A stretch of DNA of 64,000 nt from positions 1-64,000 of the forward strand of contig JADCGL010000016.1 of assembly GCA_020248985.1 (NCBI GenBank). The letters are read 5' to 3'. The stretch is from Telmatospirillum sp. GTDB taxonomy: Bacteria; Pseudomonadota; Alphaproteobacteria; CACIAM-22H2. The translations under genes were made by a program, and so were the position numbers. Each line of letters begins with the position of its first letter. Position 1 is the stretch's first letter. Positions 7,815 through 19,225 of this stretch are shown here, piece by piece. Below the pieces are notes generated by a model that saw only the letters and a list, made by a program, of their open reading frames with translations, was not told the DNA's origin and ran no database searches.

Positions 7815-8876
7815 ATGGCAGTCTTGAAACTGGCACCGATGCTCGCAAGTCTCGTTGTGCTTGTTTGGGCGGGGTGCGCGAACGCAACGGATTTGCGCGC
7901 CGACCGCCTGGGTACGCGGGTTTATCTTTCTTCCGGCGGTTTCTTCGAGATCGACAATATCGTCGACAATACGATCGGCACGGTCGGCGCCGGGTACGTT
8001 CCGGCGGTTTGGCTTGGCGGTTGTTTCAACATTACGAACAATCTGAACTACGACAGATCGCGCGCGTCGGCCTTGTTTCCGTTGAAGGCGGATTCGGTTT
8101 CGACCCTTGAAACTTGGCGCGAGGAACGACGTTGGCAGCTGACGTTTTCGGTCGGAACGCCGGAGCAGATATCCGTCACGGCCGGATCTTTTTCGGCGAT
8201 TCCTATCGTCGTAGACGAGCGCAGTGCTGTGGGAAATTTTCACGGACGGACCAGGTGCTGGTTTGCGCCCGAAGTCGGGTTGCCCATAAAGCTGGAGAAC
8301 CGCGTGATTGCCGGTACGGATGAAGGCCGCCTGCGCGAGTGGCAGGCCATCAAGGTTGAAATCAAGAATCGTGGCGGCAAGGCTGCCTTCGATCCGCCGG
8401 ATGTGGGCGTTCGCTATGTCACGAGTCTGGGGCCAAGCTTTCACATCAACAGAATCGACGGAACGAAAATCGTCGTCGGCACGACGCCGACGAACCAGCT
8501 TGTCGGCGGACTCTATTTGTTGTCCGTAAACAACCTCGAAGCCGATGCGCGCGACAGGGATTTTCGCGCAATCTGGCCGCTTGAGGTCGGCAAGAAGATT
8601 TCGTTTCTCTACAACAGCGGCATGGCGACAGGCCGCTACACGCTTGAAGTCGAGGGCATCGAAACGATCGCAACGCCGATGGGCCGGTTGAATACGTTTC
8701 GCATTTCGACGACGCTTTTGAACGCGAGTACGAGAAAAACCTTCGTAACGCGCACATGGTATTCGCCGGGCATTCGATTCATCGCCAAGCAGGAATTCGA
8801 GTATCCGCCGACCGACAAAGCGCCGGACAATTGGGTGATCCGCTCGGTCGCGCGCGCACCCGTCGGCGCCAACTGA
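7815..8876 (+). CDS. exported protein of unknown function with two internal repeats
   Basis: 353 residues from ATG 7815, preceded by GGGAG. The N-terminus is a signal peptide (hydrophobic core LASLVVLVWAG, then CANA); the Cys could suggest a lipoprotein, but the residue at -3 is Trp, so type I cleavage after ANA is as likely. The mature part looks like two copies of a ~150-residue beta-rich unit (about 33-190 and 200-340): ALFPLKADSVSTL matches IWPLEVGKKISFL and CWFAPEVGLPIKLEN matches TWYSPGIRFIAKQEF. I do not recognise the family; DUF3108-like periplasmic proteins have a similar strand pattern. The gene lies alone between a decayed and an intact tRNA-Lys, and its codon use looks less GC-rich than the core genes, so it may be acquired. 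Confidence 0.75.
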   Translation: MAVLKLAPMLASLVVLVWAGCANATDLRADRLGTRVYLSSGGFFEIDNIVDNTIGTVGAGYVPAVWLGGCFNITNNLNYDRSRASALFPLKADSVSTLETWREERRWQLTFSVGTPEQISVTAGSFSAIPIVVDERSAVGNFHGRTRCWFAPEVGLPIKLENRVIAGTDEGRLREWQAIKVEIKNRGGKAAFDPPDVGVRYVTSLGPSFHINRIDGTKIVVGTTPTNQLVGGLYLLSVNNLEADARDRDFRAIWPLEVGKKISFLYNSGMATGRYTLEVEGIETIATPMGRLNTFRISTTLLNASTRKTFVTRTWYSPGIRFIAKQEFEYPPTDKAPDNWVIRSVARAPVGAN

Positions 8877-8898
8877 CTGGGAACTCGGGAGAAACGGT

Positions 8899-8974
8899 TG
8901 GTGAGCCCGCCGGGACTCGAACCCGGAACCCCAACATTAAAAGTGTCGTGCTCTACCAATTGAGCTACGGGCTC
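8899..8974 (-). tRNA. tRNA-Lys (anticodon UUU)
   Basis: The minus strand folds as a full cloverleaf: acceptor GAGCCCG/CGGGCTC, D-arm GCTC-AATTGGTA-GAGC, anticodon stem CGACA/TGTTG with loop CTTTTAA (anticodon UUU at 8939-8941), and T-arm CCGGG-TTCGAGT-CCCGG. The 3' CCA is encoded (8899-8901). The gene follows coaD on the same strand. A degenerate second copy lies 1.3 kb away at 7570-7642. Confidence 0.96.
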
Positions 8975-9039
8975 GTCGCCGAAACGACGTCGAAACAGGC
9001 CGGGAACCTAGTGTCCTTGGGCCCGAGGGTCAACCCCTC

Positions 9040-9606
9040 TCAGAGGGGTGCGCGCGGCACCGTGACGGGCGGCAAGGTCGGGGCCGGATCGCCGCCCGCA
9101 AAGGCCGTGCCGGTCGCGAATTTGGCCCGCATCGCGGCATGGATGCGCGGCGACACGAAATGCGAGATGTCGCCGCCCAGGCGCCCCACTTCCTTGACGA
9201 AGCGCGAGGAAATGAATTGCTGGTTTTCCGACGCCATCAAAAACAGCGTTTCGACCGTGGGATCGAGGCGCTTGTTCATGCCGGCCATCTGGAACTCGTA
9301 TTCGAAATCCGACACGGCCCGCAGCCCGCGCACGATGATCTTGGCACCCACCGACTGCGCGAAATGCATCAGCAGCGTCTCGAACGGGCGCACCTCGATC
9401 TTGTGCCCGACGTCGTCCATCGCGGCCACTTCCGAGCGCATCAGCGCCACGCGCTCGTCGAGCGAAAAGAGCGGCCCCTTGCCCGCGTTGACCGCCACGC
9501 CCACGACGAGCCGGTCCACGACCAGGGCGCCGCGATGGATGATGTCGATATGGCCGTTCGTCGTTGGATCGAACGTGCCCGGGTAGATCGCAACGCGCGT
9601 GCTCAT
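9040..9606 (-). CDS. coaD: phosphopantetheine adenylyltransferase
   Basis: 188 residues. It joins 4'-phosphopantetheine and ATP to make dephospho-CoA, the penultimate step of CoA synthesis, in the cytoplasm. The family signature is clear: [16 protein letters not shown] with the T/HxGH nucleotidyltransferase motif, [30 protein letters not shown] and the ISSRFVKE block. It is slightly longer than usual (~160 residues) because of a C-terminal tail rich in Pro and Ala. Its ATG overlaps the gyrA stop by ATGA, so it is translated with gyrA. Confidence 0.96.
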   Translation of the reverse strand: MSTRVAIYPGTFDPTTNGHIDIIHRGALVVDRLVVGVAVNAGKGPLFSLDERVALMRSEVAAMDDVGHKIEVRPFETLLMHFAQSVGAKIIVRGLRAVSDFEYEFQMAGMNKRLDPTVETLFLMASENQQFISSRFVKEVGRLGGDISHFVSPRIHAAMRAKFATGTAFAGGDPAPTLPPVTVPRAPL

Positions 9607-12353
9607 GTCGCCCCCGTTTCGGTCCCCGCCTCTTCGTCGCCCGCGGAACTGTCGCTGGGCCCGATGTCGCCGAGCCTTGCGACCGACACGACGCGTTCGC
9701 CCTCGCCCATCCGGAACACGGTGACGCCCTGGGTCTGGCGGCGCGCGATGCGAATGTCGTCGATCGGCGTGCGGATGAGCGTACCGGCATCGGAGACGAG
9801 CATCAACTGGTCGCCCTCGCGCACCGGGAACGACGCCACGACAGCGCCGTTCTTCTCGGTGGTTTCGATGTTGGCGATGCCCGAACCGCCGCGCCCCGTG
9901 AGGCGGTATTCGTAGGCCGAGCTGCGCTTGCCGAAACCCTTGCTGGTGATCGCCAGCAGGAATTCTTCGGCCGCCGCCAGTTCGGCGTAGCGTTCCTCGG
10001 AAAGCACCAGGGCCGCACCCTCGACGGCCGCTTCGGCGCCCGTTTCGACTTCGGGCGCGTCGGCGTCCATGCCGCGGCGCTGGCGCGACATGCGCAGGTA
10101 AGCTTCGCGTTCGGGCGTGTCGAGGTCCATGTGGCGCAGGAGCGCCATCGAAATGACCTCGTCGTCGGCGCCGAGCTTCACGCCGCGCACGCCGGTCGAG
10201 TTGCGGCCCGCGAACACACGCACGTCGTCGACCGCAAAGCGGATGCATTTGCCGGCGCGCGTGGCGAGCACGATGTCCTGGCGATCCGAGCAGGGCTGCA
10301 CGGCCACCAGCCGCTCGCCGTCCTCCTCGAGCTTCATCGCGATCTTGCCTTTCGACATGACGTTGGTGAAGTCCGAGAGCGCGTTGCGGCGCACGTTGCC
10401 CTTCGAGGTCGCGAACACGATATGCAAGGAGTCCCACAGGCTCGTGTCGGTCGGCAGGGCCAGCACCGTGGCGATTTTTTCGCCCTCGCCCAAGGGGAGC
10501 AGCTGCACCATCGGCTTGCCGCGGCTTTGCGGCGTGCCGAGCGGCAGGCGGTAGCATTTGAGCAGGAACACGAGGCCGCGATTGGTGAAGAACAGGATCG
10601 GCGCGTGCGTGTTCGCGACGAACACCTGGCTCACGAAATCTTCCTCGCGCGTCGCCATGCCCGAGCGGCCTTTGCCGCCGCGGCGCTGCGCGCGGTAGGC
10701 CGACAAGGGCGTGCGCTTGATGTAGCCCGCATGCGTGACGGTCACGACCATGTCTTCGGGCTGGATCAGGTCTTCGATGTCCTGGTCGCCCGCACCCTCT
10801 TCGAGCGTGGTGCGGCGCTTGTCGGCGAACTCGGTTTTGTAGGCGACGAGTTCGCCGCGCAGGATGCCGAACAGCCGCTCGCGCGAGCTCAGAATTTCGA
10901 TGAAATCGGCGATCTGCGCCACGATTTCCTTGAGCTCGCCGAGGATCTTGTCGCGCTCGAGACCCGTGAGGCGCTGCAAGCGCAGTTCGAGGATCGCTTT
11001 GGCCTGCTCTTCGGAAAGCCGGTACGTGCCGTCGACCACGCCGCGCCCGGGCTCGCCGACCATCTCGATGTAGCTGCCGATGTCGTGCACGTCCCAGGCG
11101 CGCGCCATCAGCCCTTCGCGCGCGGCGACGGGGTCCGGCGAGCGGCGGATCAGTTCGATCACCGGGTCGAGATTGACGACCGACACGGCAAGGCCGATCA
11201 AGATGTGCGCGCGCTTGCGCGCCTCGCGCAGTTCGAAGCGCGTGCGCCGCGTGATGACCTCTTCGCGGAATTCGACGAAGGCGCGGATCAGCTCCTTCAG
11301 GCCCATCAGCACGGGCTTGCCTTCGTCGAGTGCGAGCATGTTGTAGCCGAACGAGGTCTGCAGGCCCGTGTATTTGTAGAGCTGGTTCAGCACGATCTCG
11401 GGATTGGCGTCGCGCTTGAGTTCGATCACCACGCGCACGCCGTCGCGGTCGCTCTCGTCGCGCAGGTCGGAAATGCCCTCGATGATCTTCTCGTTCACGC
11501 ACTCGGCGATGCGTTCCATGAGGCGCGCTTTGTTCTGCTGGTACGGCACTTCCGTGACGATGATCGCTTCGCGGTCCTTGCGCACCTCTTCGGTGTGGGC
11601 GCGCCCGCGCACGAGGATCGAGCCGCGGCCGGTGCGGTAGGCTTCGCGCAGGCCGCCGCGGCCCATCACGATTCCGCCCGTCGGGAAGTCGGGGCCGGGC
11701 ACGTGCTGCATCAACTGGTCGAGCGTGATTTCGGGATCGTCGAGATAGGCGCAGCACGCGTCGATCACTTCGCCCAGATTGTGCGGCGGAATGTTCGTCG
11801 CCATGCCGACCGCGATGCCGGAGCCGCCATTGACCAGCAGATTGGGGAACACGGCCGGCAGCACGCTGGGTTCCTGCGTGCTGTCGTCGTAGTTCGGCAC
11901 GAAATCGACCGTGTCCTTGTCGATGTCGGTCAGCATCAAGGACGCGGCCTTGGCGAGGCGCGCTTCGGTGTAGCGCATGGCCGCCGGCGGATCGCCGTCC
12001 ATCGAGCCGAAATTGCCCTGGCCGTCGATCATCAGCAGGCGCATCGAAAAATCCTGCGCCATGCGGACCATGGATTCGTAGATCGCACTGTCGCCGTGCG
12101 GATGGTATTTGCCCATCACGTCGCCGACCACGCGCGCCGATTTGCGGTAGGCGCGGTTCCAGTCGTAGCCCGCCTCGTGCATCGCAAACAGAATGCGGCG
12201 ATGCACGGGCTTCAAGCCGTCGCGCGCATCGGGAAGCGCGCGGCTCACGATCACGCTCATCGCGTAATCGAGATAGCTGCGCTTCATCTCGTCTTCGATC
12301 GAAACCGGCGAGATGTCGGTGGGGCCAGGCGGGGTGGGCAGAATGTCGCTCAA
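9603..12353 (-). CDS. gyrA: DNA gyrase subunit A
   Basis: 916 residues. It is the breakage-reunion subunit of gyrase, which with GyrB introduces negative supercoils. The N-terminus has [25 protein letters not shown]. The quinolone region is [13 protein letters not shown], with Ser89 at the E. coli Ser83 position and Glu93 at the Asp87 position. The active-site Tyr128 is in [10 protein letters not shown], and the GyrA box QRRGGKG precedes the beta-pinwheel. An acidic, Ala/Glu-rich insert ([17 protein letters not shown]) lies inside the C-terminal domain. The start is TTG; the next in-frame ATG would remove conserved residues. coaD overlaps its stop. Confidence 0.97.
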   Translation of the reverse strand: MSDILPTPPGPTDISPVSIEDEMKRSYLDYAMSVIVSRALPDARDGLKPVHRRILFAMHEAGYDWNRAYRKSARVVGDVMGKYHPHGDSAIYESMVRMAQDFSMRLLMIDGQGNFGSMDGDPPAAMRYTEARLAKAASLMLTDIDKDTVDFVPNYDDSTQEPSVLPAVFPNLLVNGGSGIAVGMATNIPPHNLGEVIDACCAYLDDPEITLDQLMQHVPGPDFPTGGIVMGRGGLREAYRTGRGSILVRGRAHTEEVRKDREAIIVTEVPYQQNKARLMERIAECVNEKIIEGISDLRDESDRDGVRVVIELKRDANPEIVLNQLYKYTGLQTSFGYNMLALDEGKPVLMGLKELIRAFVEFREEVITRRTRFELREARKRAHILIGLAVSVVNLDPVIELIRRSPDPVAAREGLMARAWDVHDIGSYIEMVGEPGRGVVDGTYRLSEEQAKAILELRLQRLTGLERDKILGELKEIVAQIADFIEILSSRERLFGILRGELVAYKTEFADKRRTTLEEGAGDQDIEDLIQPEDMVVTVTHAGYIKRTPLSAYRAQRRGGKGRSGMATREEDFVSQVFVANTHAPILFFTNRGLVFLLKCYRLPLGTPQSRGKPMVQLLPLGEGEKIATVLALPTDTSLWDSLHIVFATSKGNVRRNALSDFTNVMSKGKIAMKLEEDGERLVAVQPCSDRQDIVLATRAGKCIRFAVDDVRVFAGRNSTGVRGVKLGADDEVISMALLRHMDLDTPEREAYLRMSRQRRGMDADAPEVETGAEAAVEGAALVLSEERYAELAAAEEFLLAITSKGFGKRSSAYEYRLTGRGGSGIANIETTEKNGAVVASFPVREGDQLMLVSDAGTLIRTPIDDIRIARRQTQGVTVFRMGEGERVVSVARLGDIGPSDSSAGDEEAGTETGAT

Positions 12354-12474
12354 GTGAGGGTGCCGATCATGTAAAAGCGTCGCGAATCAGAGGCGCAAAA
12401 TCTACCAGTGCGCCGCCGCGCAAACAATGCGGAAAAGGCGTTGTTCGGACACTCGCAAGGCCCTGAAAAATCGA

Positions 12475-12495
12475 AGGAAAATCGCCGGATTTTCA
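12475..12495 (-). terminator. possible AT-rich hairpin after the tautomerase gene
   Basis: Around 12477-12494 the sequence GAAAATC-GCCG-GATTTTC forms a 7-base-pair hairpin overlapping the tautomerase stop. On the minus strand it is followed by CTTCGATTTTT. It could end ssb-tautomerase transcription before gyrA. The stem is weak. Confidence 0.35.
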
Positions 12496-12696
12496 GGTCG
12501 CAACGGGCTTGCGCGCGGCACTGCCCAAGACGCCCGCATGGCCCCAGTTTTCGCGCGGCACGTCGTCGATGACGATATGCGTGTTCTCGGGCTTTTTGCC
12601 GAGCACGCGCACGAGCGTGTCGGTCATCTCGCGCACGATTTGCGCCTTCTGCTCGGCGCTCGCCCCGGCCGTGATCTTGACGTTGACGAAGGGCAT
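12493..12696 (-). CDS. 4-oxalocrotonate tautomerase family protein
   Basis: 67 residues, the usual size of the small tautomerase subunit. Pro2 follows the initiator Met (MPFVNVKITAG), the catalytic base of the superfamily after Met removal. ASAEQKAQIVREMTDTLVRVLGK and THIVIDDVPRENWGHAG fit the 4-OT beta-alpha-beta fold. GGAG lies upstream of the ATG. It is 12 bases after ssb on the same strand. No aromatic degradation genes are nearby, so the physiological substrate is unknown. Confidence 0.87.
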   Translation of the reverse strand: MPFVNVKITAGASAEQKAQIVREMTDTLVRVLGKKPENTHIVIDDVPRENWGHAGVLGSAARKPVAT

Positions 12697-12708
12697 GGCT
12701 CCGCCGCC

Positions 12709-13221
12709 TCAGAATGGAATGTCGTCGTCGATCGGGCCCGCCGGTTTGCGCCCGCCGCCGCCGCCGCTCGAACGGCCGCCGCCGCCGCCCGACGACGCGC
12801 CGTAATCGTCGCCGCCGAAATCGTCGCCGCCACCCATGCCGCCGCCCCCGCCCATGCCGCCGCCGCCCTTGCCGCCGTCGAGCATCGTGAGCTCGCCGCG
12901 GAAGCGCTGCAGCACCACTTCGGTCGAGTATTTTTCGGCGCCGCTATTGTCGGTCCATTTGCGCGTCTGCAACGCACCCTCGACATAGACCTTGGCGCCT
13001 TTCTTGAGATACTTCTCGGCCACTTCGCCGAGCTTTTCGTTGAAGATGACCACGCGGTGCCATTCGGTCTTTTCCTGGCGCTCGCCGGAGTTCTTGTCGC
13101 GCCACGTCTCCGACGTCGCGATCGACAGATTGACGACCTTGCCGCCGTTCTGCATCGAGCGCACTTCCGGGTCTTTGCCCAGATTGCCGATAAGGATCAC
13201 CTTGTTGACGCTGCCGGCCAT
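12709..13221 (-). CDS. ssb: single-stranded DNA-binding protein
   Basis: 170 residues. It binds single-stranded DNA during replication, repair and recombination. The OB-fold is clear ([54 protein letters not shown]). A Gly-rich disordered linker ends in DDDIPF, the C-terminal tip that recruits partner proteins. ATG 13221 is chosen because GGAG lies 11 bases upstream; the TTG at 13230 sits too close to it. It is divergent from uvrA. Confidence 0.96.
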   Translation of the reverse strand: MAGSVNKVILIGNLGKDPEVRSMQNGGKVVNLSIATSETWRDKNSGERQEKTEWHRVVIFNEKLGEVAEKYLKKGAKVYVEGALQTRKWTDNSGAEKYSTEVVLQRFRGELTMLDGGKGGGGMGGGGGMGGGDDFGGDDYGASSGGGGGRSSGGGGGRKPAGPIDDDIPF

Positions 13222-13251
13222 GGTCTTCAAATCTCCGCGTGCGAATCCTAG

Positions 13252-13266
13252 GAACGAAGCGCAAAC
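13252..13266. promoter_or_regulatory. candidate LexA (SOS) box between ssb and uvrA
   Basis: GAAC-N7-AAAC matches the alphaproteobacterial SOS operator GAAC-N7-GAAC (GTTC-N7-GTTC on the other strand) at seven of eight fixed positions. It lies 31 bases upstream of the ssb ATG and about 130 bases upstream of uvrA, in their shared divergent region. Both genes are common LexA targets. A single short match with one mismatch is weak evidence. Confidence 0.35.
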
Positions 13267-13398
13267 TTATACGCCGGCACCGCCAACGCAAAGCCCAAAA
13301 CGCCCCCCGCCCCGAGTTGTACACAGGCAGGCAGCCGAGGCATCGCCAAGGCACCGACCGCACCCTATATTCCGTGCCCTCACAACACAGGACGACCG

Positions 13399-16284
<2,886 letters not shown>

Positions 16285-16440
16285 GACGCAACGCGGCTTT
16301 TTGATTTCGCCTCTGCAGTGCGATACGAATAGTTCGATCGCATCACGGGGTTGAGGTCGGACATTGCCGCGAAGATCGTCTCACGAAGTTCGATTCCTGC
16401 AAGAAATCGCCCGCCGCTCCAAAAATGGGCGTCGCCCCCT

Positions 16441-17487
16441 ATGAACGCGTCCGCCGTCGCCATGGCTGTGGGTTCGGCGGTGCTGTTCGGCATTTCGGCA
16501 CCGGCGGCGAAATGGCTGCTTGGGGCACTCGATCCGTGGCTGCTGGCGGGGCTGCTTTATCTCGGAGCCGGCGTTGGGTTGGCGCTGGTGCGCAGCTTCG
16601 GGCCGGCCGACCGGGAAGCGGCCGAGGCGCGGTTGGCGCGGCGCGATTTGCCGTGGCTGGCGGCCAGCATCCTGTGCGGCGGCATTGCGGCACCCGTGCT
16701 GTTGATGATCGGCCTTGTGCATGTCGATGCGGCGGCGGCTTCGTTGCTGCTCACGCTCGAGGGCGTGCTGACCGCCCTGCTCGCCTGGTTCGTGTTTCGC
16801 GAGAATTTCGACCGGCGGGTGGCGGTCGGCATGCTGTGCATCGTCGCGGGTGCGGTCGTGCTGAATTGGCAGCCGGGGGTCGCGGTGCGCGATCTTGCCG
16901 GGCCGCTTGCGATCGCGGCCGCGTGCCTTGCCTGGGCGATCGACAACAATCTCACGCGCAAGATCGCGCTGGCCGATCCGATGCAGATCGCCATGGCAAA
17001 GGGGCTTGTGGCCGGGCCCGTCAGCCTCGCGGTTGCGTTCGGCACGGGCAGTGCTGTGCCGGACATCGGCGTTGCCGGGCTCGGGCTGCTCGCCGGGTTC
17101 CTCGGCTACGGGGTGAGCCTGGCGCTGTTCGTGCGCGCGCTTCGCGATTTGGGCACGGCGCGCACCAGTGCCTATTTCGGCTTGGCGCCGTTTGTGGGGG
17201 CGCTCGTCGCCGTGCCCCTGTTCGGCGAACCTGTCCAGGTGCAGCTCTTTGCCGCCGGTGCATTGATGGCGGTCGGCGTGTGGCTGCATTTGAGCGAGCG
17301 CCACGAGCATCCGCATACGCACGGGGAAATCGCGCACGAACATCGCCATATCCACGACGAGCACCACACCCATGCGCATGACGGCCCGGTCGCGGAAGGT
17401 GCCGTGCACAGCCACTTTCATGTGCATGCCCCCTTGCGCCACGCCCATGCGCATCTGCCCGACAGCCATCACCGCCATACGCATTGA
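16441..17487 (+). CDS. EamA/DMT-family transporter with histidine-rich tail
   Basis: About 348 residues. Two EamA repeats give ten hydrophobic helices (AVAMAVGSAVLFGISAPAAKWLL through LFAAGALMAVGVWLHL). EamA proteins export small metabolites or take part in metal homeostasis. After the last helix comes a ~65-residue cytosolic tail dominated by His (HEHPHTHGEIAHEHRHIHDEHH, then a second His cluster to the end), which should bind Zn, Ni or Co. This points to metal-linked transport, but the substrate is unproven. ATG 16441 is chosen because it directly precedes the first helix; a frame extends upstream to 16351. The 156 bases before it hold no gene I can support. Confidence 0.82.
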   Translation: MNASAVAMAVGSAVLFGISAPAAKWLLGALDPWLLAGLLYLGAGVGLALVRSFGPADREAAEARLARRDLPWLAASILCGGIAAPVLLMIGLVHVDAAAASLLLTLEGVLTALLAWFVFRENFDRRVAVGMLCIVAGAVVLNWQPGVAVRDLAGPLAIAAACLAWAIDNNLTRKIALADPMQIAMAKGLVAGPVSLAVAFGTGSAVPDIGVAGLGLLAGFLGYGVSLALFVRALRDLGTARTSAYFGLAPFVGALVAVPLFGEPVQVQLFAAGALMAVGVWLHLSERHEHPHTHGEIAHEHRHIHDEHHTHAHDGPVAEGAVHSHFHVHAPLRHAHAHLPDSHHRHTH

Positions 17488-17718
17488 GGGGCTGCTACGG
17501 CACCTTCTCTTTTTCGGCTAATAATGCTATATAGACTTTATGTCTCTATGGTCGAGGCTGTGCTGTTTGAAACGGTGAATAAGGAAACGAGACAGGCCAA
17601 AAAGGCGGCATATCCGGCCGTTTGTCGCCTGTAACAAAAACGTGCGCTGAGGCGACATTGCTGGAATATCAAAGCGATAAATTGGTTGCCGTCGCGTTTG
17701 GTAACCTATTGTCGCGGA
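17488..17718. other. AT-richer gap between convergent genes, with an inverted repeat
   Basis: 231 bases between the EamA transporter and the Sel1-repeat gene. TGTCGCCT (17623-17630) and AGGCGACA (17650-17657) form a perfect 8-base inverted repeat with a 19-base loop; no T-run follows. A 36-codon frame starts at ATG 17524 without a convincing ribosome site and is not called. The repeat may act in termination for the convergent pair. Confidence 0.3.
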
Positions 17719-18762
17719 TTAACGCCCCGCCCCCACGCGCATCTTGTCGGGGTCGTTGTAGGGATCCTCGGGATCGATCGCATCGTTTGCACTGGGCGGG
17801 CTCGGGCGCCAGGCACGCACGCGAGCCATGGCCGTATCGATATCGACCTGGATCATCGTCTTGGCCAATTCGTTGCGCACCGTGGTGGCTTCGGCGCGCA
17901 CTTCCGCGCCGCCGCGCTGCTGGGCGAGCGTGAGCCAGGTATAGGCATTCACGCGATACTCCACGCTGGCACGGTTGGTGCCGAACCCGAGCTGCGCCAT
18001 GCGGAACAAGGCCCCCGGATGGCCGCGCGCACCCGCCGCCATGTACCAACGCTGGGCTTCGGCGCGGTCAGCCCCCGTGCCGTCGCCGTTGTAGAGCCGC
18101 TCGGCAATCACGAAGCGGGCCTCGGTATTGCCGAGCTCGGCCGCACGCTTGTAGAGCGCAAACGCCTGCGCGCGATCGCGGTCGATGCCGCGGCCGCCGT
18201 CGAACAGCGAAGCCATGTCGAGCAAGGCCGGCGTGAAATCGACATTGGCGGCCCGCGTGAGATAGTTGATCGCCTGCTGCGGATCGGCGTCGACGCCGCG
18301 GCCTGTGGCGTAAGCGCGCGCGATCGCATAGAGCGCCTTGGGATATTCCTTGGTCGCGGCCAGCCGGTACCAGCGCAGCGCCTCGCGCGGATCGAGGGCA
18401 ACGCCGTTGCCGCCTTCGTCGGAAATGCGGCCGAGCATGAACTGCGCTTCCGGATCTCCGCGTTGGCCGTAGGGCAGCAGCAGCACATAGGCCGTGCCGT
18501 AATTGCCCTTCGCGAACTCGGCCTTGCCAGCCGTCAGATCTTCGGGCTCGGCAGGCCCGGGGCGCATACTCGGCGGCACGCGCACGGTCGGCGGGGCCGC
18601 GAGGATCCGGCGCGGCGCTTCGGGGGCTGCTGGCGCCTGGGTGGCTGGGGCTTCGGGCGCTGGCGTCTCGGGGGCTGGCGCTTGGGCAGCCGCGAACAAA
18701 TACGCTGCTGCCGCCAGCAGGGCGCCGACGCTCCGGGTGCGTATGGACGGCGCCCGGGCCAT
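17719..18762 (-). CDS. exported Sel1-repeat protein
   Basis: 347 residues. A signal peptide (SVGALLAAAAYLFAAAQA) is followed by a Pro/Ala-rich linker and then a run of Sel1-type tetratricopeptide-like repeats from ~80 to ~290 (for example EAQFMLGRISDEGGNGVALDPREALRWYRLAA and TEARFVIAERLYNGDGTGADRAEAQRWYMAAG patterns). Sel1 repeats are protein-protein scaffolds; the partner is unknown. It starts 3 bases after the ridA stop, so the two are co-transcribed. A charged C-terminal tail follows. Confidence 0.85.
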   Translation of the reverse strand: MARAPSIRTRSVGALLAAAAYLFAAAQAPAPETPAPEAPATQAPAAPEAPRRILAAPPTVRVPPSMRPGPAEPEDLTAGKAEFAKGNYGTAYVLLLPYGQRGDPEAQFMLGRISDEGGNGVALDPREALRWYRLAATKEYPKALYAIARAYATGRGVDADPQQAINYLTRAANVDFTPALLDMASLFDGGRGIDRDRAQAFALYKRAAELGNTEARFVIAERLYNGDGTGADRAEAQRWYMAAGARGHPGALFRMAQLGFGTNRASVEYRVNAYTWLTLAQQRGGAEVRAEATTVRNELAKTMIQVDIDTAMARVRAWRPSPPSANDAIDPEDPYNDPDKMRVGAGR

Positions 18763-18765
18763 CGC

Positions 18766-19155
18766 CTAGACCTTGGCCGCGATCGCCTCGATTTCGATCA
18801 GGAAATCGGGGCTGGCAAGGGCCGTCACGACCATCAAGGTCGAGGTCGGCGGCGAGGCTGCACCAAGGGCGCGGTCGCGCGCATCGCGGCTCGCCTGGGT
18901 AAAGCGCGCATCGGTCAGCAGCACGGTGATTTTGACGAGGTCTTCGAAGCCCATGCCGGCATCGGCCAAGATGGCCTTCAGATTGGCCCACACCGCATCG
19001 GCCTGGGCGGCAATGCCGACCGCGATGCTGCCGTCGGGCAGATTGCCGACCTGGCCCGAGATATAGAGCCAGCGCGCATTGGGCTGGACGACAATCCCGT
19101 GCTGGTATCGGCCGGTCGGGGGTGCGATGGTCGCGGGGTTGTGGATCTTGAACAT
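18766..19155 (-). CDS. RidA family enamine/imine deaminase
   Basis: 129 residues, the typical size. It matches the YjgF/YER057c/UK114 family: [48 protein letters not shown] and a C-terminal FLIEIEAIA. Family members hydrolyse reactive enamines from PLP enzymes. The usual Arg before the final IEA block is replaced ([11 protein letters not shown]), so canonical RidA activity is uncertain. It is coupled to the Sel1 gene downstream and divergent from trmFO. Confidence 0.85.
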   Translation of the reverse strand: MFKIHNPATIAPPTGRYQHGIVVQPNARWLYISGQVGNLPDGSIAVGIAAQADAVWANLKAILADAGMGFEDLVKITVLLTDARFTQASRDARDRALGAASPPTSTLMVVTALASPDFLIEIEAIAAKV

Positions 19156-19225
19156 GGCGCTTGGATGGCTCCAGGGTGCGGGATCGGCGGCGAATCTAGG
19201 TTGGAACAATAGCAGGTTGGGCGCA

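Noticed and set aside
9564-12374. 936-codon plus-strand frame antisense to gyrA, and other very long frames opposite coding genes
   Set aside because: High-GC coding sequence leaves long open antisense frames. The translation is Arg/His/Ala-rich with no domain, whereas the minus strand encodes an unmistakable GyrA.
12780-12890. Repeated GCCGCC units that look like a satellite or regulatory repeat
   Set aside because: They encode the Gly-rich disordered linker of SSB.
17524-17634. 36-codon open frame in the gap between the EamA and Sel1 genes
   Set aside because: No ribosome site, no recognisable motif, and a length expected by chance in AT-richer DNA.
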